From Euzebyella marina (GTDB taxonomy: Bacteria; Bacteroidota; Bacteroidia; Flavobacteriales; Flavobacteriaceae): 64,000 nucleotides of DNA. The notes below the pieces were generated by a model. That model ran no database searches. It had not been told where the DNA came from and saw only the letters and a program-made list of their open reading frames with translations. A program made the translations under genes and the position numbers. Positions 8,745 to 16,350 of the stretch are shown here, piece by piece. The first letter of the stretch is position 1; every line of letters begins with the position of its first letter. The stretch covers positions 1,736,001 to 1,800,000 of the forward strand of contig NZ_JACYFK010000001.1 of the NCBI RefSeq assembly GCF_014855515.1, given 5' to 3'.

Positions 8745-10271
8745 TTAGTGCTTGAAATGACGAGTACCCGTCATCACCATAGACACATTATTCTCATTAC
8801 AATAATCGATGCTTAATTGGTCTTTAATAGACCCGCCCGGCTGTATAACGCTCGAAATACCATTTTTATGCGAAATTTCTACACAATCTGGAAAAGGGAA
8901 GAAAGCATCGCTGGCCATAACGGCGCCATTCAGGTCAAAATTAAAGTGATTTGCCTTGTGAATTGCCTGATTTAGGGCGTCTACACGAGATGTTTGTCCG
9001 GTACCACTGGCACAAAGCTGTTTGTTCTTGGCAAGAACGATGGTATTCGACTTGGTGTGCTTACACAACTTACTGGCAAATATCAGATCGTCAATTTCTT
9101 CTTGTGTCGGCTTTTTGTCGGTTACGTACTGCAAGTCATCAACAGCGTCGGTTCTGTTATCTTTATCCTGCACCAAAACACCGTTCAAGCAAGTACGAAC
9201 CTGTGTGCTTGGCAAAGCAATATCGTTCTGAACCAGAATTATACGGTTCTTTTTTCCTTTTAAGATTTCGAGGGCCTCTTCTGAGTAGCTTGGTGCAATA
9301 ACCACTTCGCAGAAAAGTTGGTGTATTTCTTCGGCTGTTGCCTTATCGATTTCTACATTGCTTATTAAAATACCACCAAAGGCGGAAACCGGATCTCCTG
9401 CCAAAGCATCTACATAGGCTTGGTGAATAGTCTCGCGTTGGGCCAAACCACAGGCATTGTTGTGCTTTAGAATAGCAAAGGTGGGCGCATCATCTTTAAA
9501 CTCTTGCATGAGATTTACGGCAGCATCAACATCTAATAGGTTGTTGTAAGACAGTTCTTTACCGTGTAGCTTTTCGAACATGGCGTCAAAATCACCGTAG
9601 AAGTACCCTTTTTGGTGAGGGTTTTCACCATACCTAAGAACTTTACCATTGGTCTCACTAACTTTTAGCGCAGGAATCTCACCTTGGTTAAAATAATTGA
9701 AAATGGCAGTGTCGTAATGCGAAGAGATATTAAAAGATTTCGTAGCAAAACGTTTACGTTCTTCTAAGGTAGTACTACCGTTGCCGTTGGTAATTATTTT
9801 CAGAACCTCTGAATAGTCCTCCATGGAAGATACACAAAGTACGTCTTTGTAATTTTTGGCAGCAGCCCTGATCAAAGAAATACCACCTATATCAATTTTC
9901 TCAATGATATCTTGCTCTGAGGCACCGCTTGCTACTGTTTTTTCAAAAGGGTAAAGGTCAACGATGACAATATCTAGCTGAGGTATATCGAACTCTTGCA
10001 ATTGAGCCACATCCGTTTCATTGTCCTGTCTATTCAAAATACCACCGAAAACCTTCGGGTGCAAGGTCTTTACCCTGCCACCCAAAATAGAAGGGTAACT
10101 GGTGACATCTTCAACAGGTACTACATCGATACCTAAATCTTTAATGAATTTTTCAGTTCCTCCGGTAGAATAGATGGTAATGCCAAGCTCATCGAACTTT
10201 TTTACAATCGGTTCAAGACCATCTTTATGAAATACAGAAATTAATGCGGAGGTTGCTTTTTTGGTGCTCAT
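8745..10271 (-). CDS. purH: Bifunctional AICAR formyltransferase/IMP cyclohydrolase PurH
   Basis: A 508-residue enzyme for the last two steps of IMP synthesis. The N-terminal IMP cyclohydrolase (MGS-like) domain covers about residues 1-145, with YSTGGTEKFI, GGRVKTLHPKVFGGIL and IDIGGISLIRAAAKNY. The C-terminal AICAR transformylase domain contains LRYGENPHQKGYF, KHNNACGLA and the catalytic KHTKSNTIVLA block. Length is typical for Bacteroidetes PurH. It lies upstream of mreB on the same strand. A TACTTTTG box at 10315-10308 can serve as its promoter. No unusual features are seen. Confidence 0.97.
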   Translation of the reverse strand: MSTKKATSALISVFHKDGLEPIVKKFDELGITIYSTGGTEKFIKDLGIDVVPVEDVTSYPSILGGRVKTLHPKVFGGILNRQDNETDVAQLQEFDIPQLDIVIVDLYPFEKTVASGASEQDIIEKIDIGGISLIRAAAKNYKDVLCVSSMEDYSEVLKIITNGNGSTTLEERKRFATKSFNISSHYDTAIFNYFNQGEIPALKVSETNGKVLRYGENPHQKGYFYGDFDAMFEKLHGKELSYNNLLDVDAAVNLMQEFKDDAPTFAILKHNNACGLAQRETIHQAYVDALAGDPVSAFGGILISNVEIDKATAEEIHQLFCEVVIAPSYSEEALEILKGKKNRIILVQNDIALPSTQVRTCLNGVLVQDKDNRTDAVDDLQYVTDKKPTQEEIDDLIFASKLCKHTKSNTIVLAKNKQLCASGTGQTSRVDALNQAIHKANHFNFDLNGAVMASDAFFPFPDCVEISHKNGISSVIQPGGSIKDQLSIDYCNENNVSMVMTGTRHFKH

Positions 10272-10307
10272 GTTATTTGCGTGTAGTTATCGTAATATAA
10301 TGACACG

Positions 10308-10315
10308 CAAAAGTA
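10308..10315 (-). promoter_or_regulatory. -7 promoter box of purH (TACTTTTG on the minus strand)
   Basis: An exact TAnnTTTG match 36 nt upstream of the purH ATG, in the 139-nt gap between the GAF-domain gene and purH. The expected -33 region is A/T-rich without a clear TTTG. No known purine riboswitch fold is evident in the short leader. Confidence 0.4.
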
Positions 10316-10410
10316 ATTTTTTATGCCCAAAAAAACGATCAGGTTATTAACAAATAGTTACAAGTTGTAAACGGCTAAATGCTTGTCGGTTAGATGTACC
10401 GGTGTGAGTT

Positions 10411-10875
10411 TCACTGCCGTTCTCTTTCTATGAGCTTTGCAATTTCAGAATTGACAAATTCTAAAAACCGTTCATCTTCTTCGGTAAATGGGTCCGGTGT
10501 GTTTGAATCAATATCTATCTGACCAATGTTTTCTCCATTTACAAATAGGGGCACTACAATCTCGGCTTTTACTGTAATACTACAAGCGATATAATTATCT
10601 TGAGCGGTTACATCCGGAACTACAAAGTTTTGGTTAGACACGGCCACTTGACCACAAATACCCTTCCCAAAAGGAATGATGGTATGGTCGGTAGGCTCTC
10701 CGGCATAAGGGCCAAGTTTCAATTCTTCTTTATCACCATTTTTAAAGTAGAACCCGACCCAGTCGTAATGCGCAACATTTGCCTGTAAATAATCGCAAAT
10801 TTCTTGCTGTATTACAACTATAGGTTTCTGTGATTTGAGTATTGCCGAGGTTTTAGCCTGTGCTTGTTCTAACAT
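10411..10875 (-). CDS. GAF-domain protein related to free methionine-(R)-sulfoxide reductase
   Basis: A 154-residue single GAF domain. It follows the fRMsr (MsrC) pattern: DWVGFYF, LGPYAGEP, IPFGKGICGQVA, a YIACS segment and AEIVVPL, then IDIDSNTPDPFTEEDE. In E. coli fRMsr three cysteines act: Cys84, Cys94 and the nucleophile Cys118. Counting from the GICG cysteine, the Cys94 and Cys118 equivalents are present, but the Cys84 (main resolving) position is His. It may still reduce free Met-R-sulfoxide using the other cysteine, or have another role. The start is the ATG at 10875, because the codon before it in frame is ACC and the one before that a TTG. A TATATTTG box lies 17 nt upstream. It may add a free-methionine branch to the Msr enzymes at 1-2000. 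Confidence 0.75.
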   Translation of the reverse strand: MLEQAQAKTSAILKSQKPIVVIQQEICDYLQANVAHYDWVGFYFKNGDKEELKLGPYAGEPTDHTIIPFGKGICGQVAVSNQNFVVPDVTAQDNYIACSITVKAEIVVPLFVNGENIGQIDIDSNTPDPFTEEDERFLEFVNSEIAKLIERERQ

Positions 10876-10891
10876 GGTCAAAATTTTTTTG

Positions 10892-10899
10892 CAAATATA
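10892..10899 (-). promoter_or_regulatory. -7 promoter box of the fRMsr-like gene (TATATTTG on the minus strand)
   Basis: An exact TAnnTTTG match 16 nt upstream of the ATG at 10875, which implies a very short 5' leader. The gap to the upstream lipoprotein gene also contains that gene's terminator. Confidence 0.45.
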
Positions 10900-10946
10900 A
10901 TTATACCATTGGTCGCATATTAACTAAAACCTTAATCAATAGATAT

Positions 10947-10975
10947 AAAAAAGGATACCCGAGGGCATCCTTTTA
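10947..10975 (-). terminator. Intrinsic terminator of the acidic lipoprotein gene
   Basis: On the minus strand the stem AAAAGGATGCCC pairs with GGGTATCCTTTT (one G-U pair) and is followed by a T-rich run. It lies about 30 nt after the stop codon at 11005 and separates the lipoprotein gene from the GAF-domain gene. Confidence 0.7.
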
Positions 10976-11004
10976 AAAGTATTTGAAACTTTCTTTAGTA
11001 GATT

Positions 11005-12108
11005 TTATGGTTGAATCTTTACATCGAACATAATATAATCGTTGTTATCATACCCTGGTTCAACAGCTGTTATCTTAATAAGGCCTTTTTTGCCGTAATT
11101 GTCAACAAACTCTATAACGTCTCCTGCATTCATACTATTGAATTCTGGAAAAGTCGACTTCTCAATAGTTTCAAGGTCTTCAGCTAGTACGATTGCATCA
11201 AATTCAGTACTTGTTTTTGCGGAAAGATTAAAATACATTTCGTTCAATTCTTCATCTTCTACGCCCTCTTCTGCTTCAAACCCTTCTACATCAAAAGGGA
11301 AAGCTGTTTTATAATAGGCAGTAGAGGCAAAAGAAGCTTTGTCGTCGTTAGTGTAAAAATATCCGAAATCCCAGAAGGCACGAAATGCAGCGCCTTTTTC
11401 CTCGTCGTCAACATTTCCATCTACAATTTTGTAAACAGAACCATCAAGAAAAGAGAAGAAGGATTCCGTTCTCCCATCTTCGGCAGGAGCAAATAATTTT
11501 ATATCGGTGAAATGGCGTACCTCTGCATCCGGGTTATTTCCGTTACCAACGGTTACCGTAATGGTTCCAACACCTAAGGCTTGTCTTTTGGTAGGATCCC
11601 TAAAATCTCCTTTTCCAGTGGTAGTCCAAAAACTATACACAATTTCGCCATTATCAATATCAGGAACCGGAAGGTTAAAAGTAAAGTCGATTTCTTTTTT
11701 AGTAGCCCCATCCAAATCAATAGAACCATCAGCTTTAAGCGCCTTTTTTAAATCGTCGCTATCCAAATTAAAATTGTTAAAGGGCATATCACCGCCCCCT
11801 CCTATATTTTGGGTGATATACATTCTTCGTTGAGTGGTCGCCGTAGAAGTGAAAATAACACGGCCAGGTACAACGCCACCGGCTTCACCACTGGCATCGG
11901 CCACAAAAATATCATTTGAAGGATCCCCTTCGTTAAAGACCAAGGTAGCTACATCATCGACTTCTTCTTCGGGGTCGTCTTCATTTTCTTGCCCCGTATC
12001 AGGGGTGTCAAATACATTTCCGTCATCTTTGCTACAACTTTGAGTGCCAAGAACCATAGCGAAAACCATAGTACTTAGGGCAACTCTTGAGAGTAATGTT
12101 TTTTTCAT
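11005..12108 (-). CDS. Acidic secreted lipoprotein of unknown function
   Basis: A 367-residue protein I cannot assign to a family. Residues 1-25 form a lipoprotein signal peptide ending in the lipobox GTQSC. The acidic residues soon after the Cys (SKDDG) fit the Bacteroidetes surface-export signal, so it is probably outer-membrane and surface-exposed. A low-complexity acidic linker (about 30-55) follows, then a beta-rich body with many Asp, Glu and Gly. No catalytic motif or T9SS C-terminal domain is seen. It is monocistronic: a terminator follows, and a 257-nt divergent region separates it from the copper cluster. That region is A/T-rich and holds a -7 box only for the rightward gene. The FNLDSDDLKKAL and IVYSFWTTTGKGDF stretches may help identify homologues. 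Confidence 0.75.
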   Translation of the reverse strand: MKKTLLSRVALSTMVFAMVLGTQSCSKDDGNVFDTPDTGQENEDDPEEEVDDVATLVFNEGDPSNDIFVADASGEAGGVVPGRVIFTSTATTQRRMYITQNIGGGGDMPFNNFNLDSDDLKKALKADGSIDLDGATKKEIDFTFNLPVPDIDNGEIVYSFWTTTGKGDFRDPTKRQALGVGTITVTVGNGNNPDAEVRHFTDIKLFAPAEDGRTESFFSFLDGSVYKIVDGNVDDEEKGAAFRAFWDFGYFYTNDDKASFASTAYYKTAFPFDVEGFEAEEGVEDEELNEMYFNLSAKTSTEFDAIVLAEDLETIEKSTFPEFNSMNAGDVIEFVDNYGKKGLIKITAVEPGYDNNDYIMFDVKIQP

Positions 12109-12353
12109 AGTATACGATTAAGTTTTATTTTCATTTGGGTTTGCCAAAACCTTCTCTGGTTCGGGCGTTCTTACATAACTTTCAAACCTGTTTTTAAGTA
12201 TCTGAAATTTCTTAAAATTTTCTTAATAACATGGCTTGAGACTAGCTAGACTTGTTGAATTAAGTTGTTTATTTTCAATTATTTGTTTGTTGTTTGTAGG
12301 GTTTTGAAAATTCGATAAAATGCAAGAAAAACAATAGGCTTGTTTTATTTTCT

Positions 12354-12361
12354 TAATTTTG
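12354..12361 (+). promoter_or_regulatory. -7 promoter box of the copper cluster's first gene (TAATTTTG)
   Basis: An exact TAnnTTTG match ending 4 nt before the ATG at 12366, so the transcript would be essentially leaderless. No good -33 element is visible, which would fit an activated promoter. Confidence 0.45.
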
Positions 12362-12365
12362 CAGT

Positions 12366-12782
12366 ATGAAAGAATTTTTACATCGCATTTTTTCATGCTG
12401 CATGGCATTGCTTTTGTTGCTTTCCACCACATCGTGGAAGGTAGAAAAGCATTATTGCATGGGAAGGTTGATGGATTTTTCTTTATTCAGTCAAGTAGAT
12501 GACTGCGGAATGGATATGGATTTTGGTGATAATCAAGATTCCGTCGAACAATCTGAAGATTCTTGCTGTAGTGATGAAACCATTTCTATGCAGGGTCAAG
12601 ATGATTTGTTAAAGGGGTTTGATCAAATTGGTACTCCCCAAAAAGTATTTCTGACCGCTTTTATTTACTCTTACATTTCACTTCTAACGGAGGCCGAAAC
12701 TCAAAATAGGCCTTTCGATTTGTATCCACCTCCCTTGCTGACCAAAGACATTCATTTGGTCAATGAGGTCTTTTTGATTTGA
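12366..12782 (+). CDS. HYC_CC_PP family small exported cysteine protein
   Basis: A 138-residue protein with the three landmarks that name this Bacteroidetes family: HYC at residues 29-31, CC at 67-68 and a PPP motif at 121-123, with one more Cys at 47. Residues 7-22 form a hydrophobic segment that is probably a signal peptide or anchor, so the cysteine part is likely periplasmic. The region 43-70 is rich in Asp, Met and Cys (DDCGMDMDFGD), consistent with soft-metal binding. The function of the family is not established. It opens a cluster of copper genes and has its own -7 box, so a role in copper binding or delivery is a reasonable inference. The next gene starts 108 nt downstream. Confidence 0.8.
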   Translation: MKEFLHRIFSCCMALLLLLSTTSWKVEKHYCMGRLMDFSLFSQVDDCGMDMDFGDNQDSVEQSEDSCCSDETISMQGQDDLLKGFDQIGTPQKVFLTAFIYSYISLLTEAETQNRPFDLYPPPLLTKDIHLVNEVFLI

Positions 12783-12890
12783 TTTTTACGGCATTTAGAA
12801 AACAATCGTCCGGTTTATTCGTGACGGTGTTTTTGTGTATTTCAGATTTTCTGGGATTAAGTTAAATGTTCATGAAAATAAAATCGATAT

Positions 12891-15233
12891 ATGCTTTTCA
12901 TATTATACGATCTACTGCAAAGATTTAAAAATTTAAGTCCTTTGGTTTTTCTTGTAATCCCCTTGGTTTCCATTCAAGCGCAAGATACTAAAGGCCCTAT
13001 TCAAGAGTACAATCTCGTTATTGACCATGAAGAGGTTCAAAAAACAGGTAAAAGTGCGATGGGTATGACCGTCAATGGTAGTATACCTGGCCCCGTACTC
13101 GAATTTACCGAAGGTGATACCGCTGTTATTCATGTAAAGAACAACATGAAAGTTGAAACCTCTATACATTGGCACGGTATTCTTCTGCCAAATTACCAAG
13201 ATGGAGTGCCCTATTTGACAACCCCACCGATTGCACCCGGTACTACCTTTACTTATAAGTTTCCGATCAAGCAGGCCGGAACCTACTGGTATCACTCGCA
13301 CACCATGCTTCAAGAGCAAAGTGGCGTTTATGGTGCCTTTGTTATACATCCCAAAAAAGAAGAGAAGCAATATGACAGTGAATTGGTTCTGTTGTTGTCA
13401 GACTGGACGGATGAAAAACCTAAAAGTGTTTTGCGTAACCTCAAGAGGGGTACTGAATGGTACCAAGTCAAAAAAGGAACATCAACACCCTTGAACCGGG
13501 TGATTGGTCAAGGAGGTCTTGGAGCGCAATTTAATTTTTGGAAACAGCGAATGGAAGGGGCCGATATTGCCGATGTATATTATCCAACCTTCTTGATAAA
13601 TGGAAAACAACAGCAGGAATATCCTTCGTTTTCACCCGGCGAAAAAATTCGACTACGAATTATAAATGGTAGCGCCTCCACAATGTTTTGGATGACGTTC
13701 GGGGGAGAGAACCCTCAGTTGATTTCGGCCGATGGTCTTGATGTACAACCGGTTGAAAAAAACAAAACCTTTATCGGTATTGCCGAAACCTATGATTTCA
13801 TTGTTACAATTCCTCAAAAAGAACGTGTTGAGTTTCGTGTAATGGCACAAGACGGGTCGGGTACGGCATCTGCTTTTTTAGGTCAGGGAGAAATTCTAAA
13901 AGCTCCCGTAGTACCTCGGCCCGATAAGATTGCAATGATGAAGCACATGGCCCAGATGGATATGAAAATGGGGGCTCCCGCACTCAAGTTTAGGCCTAAT
14001 AAAGATGAGCGTTTCGAGATGAAGAAAGAATACGGTATGAAAATGGACCATGCCGCTATGTCGTTGAAAAGTGAAGATAAGCCCCAAGATTCAACTAAAA
14101 TGAAAGGGCATCATGAAATGCATCAATCGATGGACGATTCTTCTCAGGATATGAAAATGGATCATAGTCAAATGGGGCATGCTATGGGCATGAACGCACC
14201 GAAGAAAGGTATGTCTATGAAAATGAATACAGAGTATACCTATGATTATTTGAAGTCTCCTGAGCCTACTAATTTTCCTGAAGGGGCAGAGGTACGAGAA
14301 ATTCTTCTAAACCTTACCGGTAATATGAACCGCTATGTTTGGAGTATGAACGGTGTGCCATTGGCTGAAACCGATAATATAAAGATAAAAGAAGGTCAGG
14401 TTACGAGAATTACTTTCAACAATATGACCATGATGCACCACCCTATGCATTTACACGGGCATTTTTTCCGGGTCCTTAATAAAAATGGTGCTTATTCACC
14501 TCTGAAACATACGGTGAACGTTCCACCGATGGAAGAGGTAACCATTGAGTTTTTTGGAGATGCTTATGGTGACTGGCTACTTCATTGCCATGTGCTTTAC
14601 CATATGATGAGTGGTATGACAAGAATTTTCAGTTACGATACGCCAAGGGATGTTCGAATGAAAAATTACCCGGCATCTAAATTGATTGATGAAACCAATC
14701 GATATTATTCGTGGGGAACGGTCGGTCTTGCTTCGCACAGGGCAGAATTAAATTACTTGTCCTCGAACATTCGAAATCAGTTCAATTTAAATGTTGAATA
14801 CGGGTGGAACGAAAATTTGGAGGCTGAGGTGTCATATGAAAGGTATCTATTCGATTATCTACGTGTGTTTGGGGGTGTGAATATCGAAAACGAGTCGCAC
14901 GATAATTTAGAGGATATTACAACGACTGCGATAGCTGGCGTAAGGTATTTAACGCCGTATCTTTTTAATCTAGATGTTCGCATAGATAATAAACTCAGGC
15001 CGCAAATAGGCTTGCAGCGTGAATTGATGATTTTCCCAAGAACTCTACTTTTTGGTGAGTTCGAGTATCAGGCCGATTTTGGTTGGGTAAATGACTTGCC
15101 CTTCGATGATAGTTTTCAAAATGAGATAGTATGGAATGCCGGACTGGAATATCTCTTATCTAGAACTTTATCATTGGAGGTTAGCTATGATAATCGATTT
15201 GGGGTCGGCGGAGGTCTTTCGGCGAGATTCTAA
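12891..15233 (+). CDS. CopA-like multicopper oxidase fused to a CopB-like outer-membrane barrel
   Basis: A 780-residue protein. A signal peptide (about 1-30) precedes a three-cupredoxin multicopper oxidase (about 40-600). The copper ligand motifs are HWHG near 93, HSH near 135, HPMHLHGHFF near 517 and HCHVLYHMMSGM near 564 (type 1 Cu with Met ligand). A Met/His-rich insert (about 348-446, with repeated MKM, MDH and HHEMH) resembles the copper-binding insert of CopA/PcoA. After about residue 603 the sequence switches to alternating beta strands (LNYLSSNIRNQFNLNVEYG through to SLEVSYDNRFG and a final Phe). This matches CopB/PcoB, which is normally a separate outer-membrane protein. The oxidase is expected to detoxify Cu(I) in the periplasm while the barrel anchors it. 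The frame is continuous, with no sign of frameshift. Confidence 0.88.
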   Translation: MLFILYDLLQRFKNLSPLVFLVIPLVSIQAQDTKGPIQEYNLVIDHEEVQKTGKSAMGMTVNGSIPGPVLEFTEGDTAVIHVKNNMKVETSIHWHGILLPNYQDGVPYLTTPPIAPGTTFTYKFPIKQAGTYWYHSHTMLQEQSGVYGAFVIHPKKEEKQYDSELVLLLSDWTDEKPKSVLRNLKRGTEWYQVKKGTSTPLNRVIGQGGLGAQFNFWKQRMEGADIADVYYPTFLINGKQQQEYPSFSPGEKIRLRIINGSASTMFWMTFGGENPQLISADGLDVQPVEKNKTFIGIAETYDFIVTIPQKERVEFRVMAQDGSGTASAFLGQGEILKAPVVPRPDKIAMMKHMAQMDMKMGAPALKFRPNKDERFEMKKEYGMKMDHAAMSLKSEDKPQDSTKMKGHHEMHQSMDDSSQDMKMDHSQMGHAMGMNAPKKGMSMKMNTEYTYDYLKSPEPTNFPEGAEVREILLNLTGNMNRYVWSMNGVPLAETDNIKIKEGQVTRITFNNMTMMHHPMHLHGHFFRVLNKNGAYSPLKHTVNVPPMEEVTIEFFGDAYGDWLLHCHVLYHMMSGMTRIFSYDTPRDVRMKNYPASKLIDETNRYYSWGTVGLASHRAELNYLSSNIRNQFNLNVEYGWNENLEAEVSYERYLFDYLRVFGGVNIENESHDNLEDITTTAIAGVRYLTPYLFNLDVRIDNKLRPQIGLQRELMIFPRTLLFGEFEYQADFGWVNDLPFDDSFQNEIVWNAGLEYLLSRTLSLEVSYDNRFGVGGGLSARF

Positions 15234-15250
15234 CTTTAAATCTATTTACT

Positions 15251-15715
15251 ATGGAAAAATCAGAGAAAACATACTTAAAATTCTTGATGATGTTAGCTGC
15301 ATCGTTTATCACGATGTACGTGACCATGTACCTTAATACTTATAAAATAGACCATGTTTATTTTAGTATGACCCGTTTTTACATGACCTGTATGGGCATT
15401 TCTACTATGGCTTTGGTAATGTTCTTTTTTATGAAAGGTATGTATAAAAATAAATTGTTGAATAGAATTATCATCACAAGTAGCCTTGGGTTGTTCGCTG
15501 TATCGCTGTTCCTGGTGAGAAAGCAAAAGCCCATTGGTGATTTACTTTGGATGAAGGCTATGATTCCACATCACTCGATTGCTATTCTTACCAGTGAAAG
15601 GGCCAATATTCAAGATTCAGAGGTTAAAGCCTTGGCAAATGATATTATCAAGGCCCAAAAAAGGGAAATTGATGAAATGAAACAGATGATAGAAAGACTC
15701 GAAAAACAAAAATGA
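15251..15715 (+). CDS. DUF305-domain membrane protein
   Basis: A 154-residue protein with three hydrophobic segments (about residues 9-28, 43-60 and 73-90) followed by a C-terminal alpha-helical DUF305 part. The marker motif is MKAMIPHHSIAILTSE, with the paired His and Met residues. Members of this family occur widely beside copper resistance genes and are thought to bind metal, but no reaction is established. The gene starts 17 nt after the CopA-CopB fusion. Its TGA overlaps the ATG of the HMA-AraC gene (ATGA), so the two are probably translationally coupled. The His/Met-rich helical part probably lies on the periplasmic side, given the Met-rich copper protein upstream. That topology is inferred. 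Confidence 0.85.
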   Translation: MEKSEKTYLKFLMMLAASFITMYVTMYLNTYKIDHVYFSMTRFYMTCMGISTMALVMFFFMKGMYKNKLLNRIIITSSLGLFAVSLFLVRKQKPIGDLLWMKAMIPHHSIAILTSERANIQDSEVKALANDIIKAQKREIDEMKQMIERLEKQK

Positions 15716-16278
15716 AAACGGTTCTACATATTAAAAACATGGTCTGTGATAGATGTAAATTAAGCGTGTCGCAGACCCTAAACTCGATAGGGCTTGAAGT
15801 TGATTCTATCGATTTGGGTATGGTTATTATTATACATTCAGGGGCATTAAATCTTGCTTTGGTCGATAAAAAGTTGAGAGCAACGGGTTTTCACTTGATT
15901 GCACAAAAAGATGAGGTGCAGATAGAATTAATAAAGGCTGCTTTAATTGATTATGTCAACTCAGATAGAGAGGCGGAAGAATTGAATATATCAGATTATT
16001 TAGCTCAAAGAATGGCTCGAGACTATTCATATCTGAGCAAATTGTTCAGCAAAAAAGAGGCAACATCGATAGAGAAGTATGTAATAGGGCTAAAATTGGA
16101 AAAAGCAAAAGAACTGATTCAAATGAATGAATTGAATTTCTCTGAAATAGCCTACTCGCTCGGCTACAAGAGTAGCAGTCATTTGGCCAAACAGTTCAAG
16201 ATAAATGTAGGTATGTCTATGACCCAATACCGTTCAATGGGTGAATGGCATCGAAAGCCGCTTGACCAAATTTTATAA
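15712..16278 (+). CDS. HMA-domain/AraC-type fusion regulator
   Basis: A 188-residue protein combining a metal-binding HMA-like domain (about 1-70, CxxC at residues 12 and 15 in MVCDRC) with a C-terminal AraC-type double helix-turn-helix (about 95-180, KLEKAKELIQMNELNFSEIA and LGYKSSSHLAKQFK). Its N-terminal sensor resembles a copper chaperone fold. This suggests direct, one-component copper sensing, with binding to DNA through the AraC part. It overlaps the DUF305 gene by 4 nt and lies 72 nt upstream of the copper ATPase, whose promoter region carries a tandem 9-bp repeat at 16301-16318 that fits an AraC operator. AraC proteins usually bind direct repeats. Metal specificity and whether it activates or represses are inference. 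Confidence 0.85.
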   Translation: MKTVLHIKNMVCDRCKLSVSQTLNSIGLEVDSIDLGMVIIIHSGALNLALVDKKLRATGFHLIAQKDEVQIELIKAALIDYVNSDREAEELNISDYLAQRMARDYSYLSKLFSKKEATSIEKYVIGLKLEKAKELIQMNELNFSEIAYSLGYKSSSHLAKQFKINVGMSMTQYRSMGEWHRKPLDQIL

Positions 16279-16280
16279 AT

Positions 16281-16334
16281 CTTATCCAGAACTGTACAAA
16301 GCTGCTAATGCTGGTAATTATAGTTTTGGATAAG
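16281..16334 (+). promoter_or_regulatory. copA promoter with tandem repeats and flanking inverted repeat
   Basis: The 72-nt gap before the copper ATPase holds three nested elements. A -7 box TAGTTTTG is at 16321-16328. Two adjacent 9-mers, GCTGCTAAT (16301-16309) and GCTGGTAAT (16310-16318), differ at one base and end 2 nt upstream of the -7 box. An 8-bp inverted repeat CTTATCCA/TGGATAAG (16281-16288 and 16327-16334) encloses them. The tandem repeats are at the right place for an AraC-type regulator. Confidence 0.55.
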
Positions 16335-16350
16335 TATTTATTTAAATATT

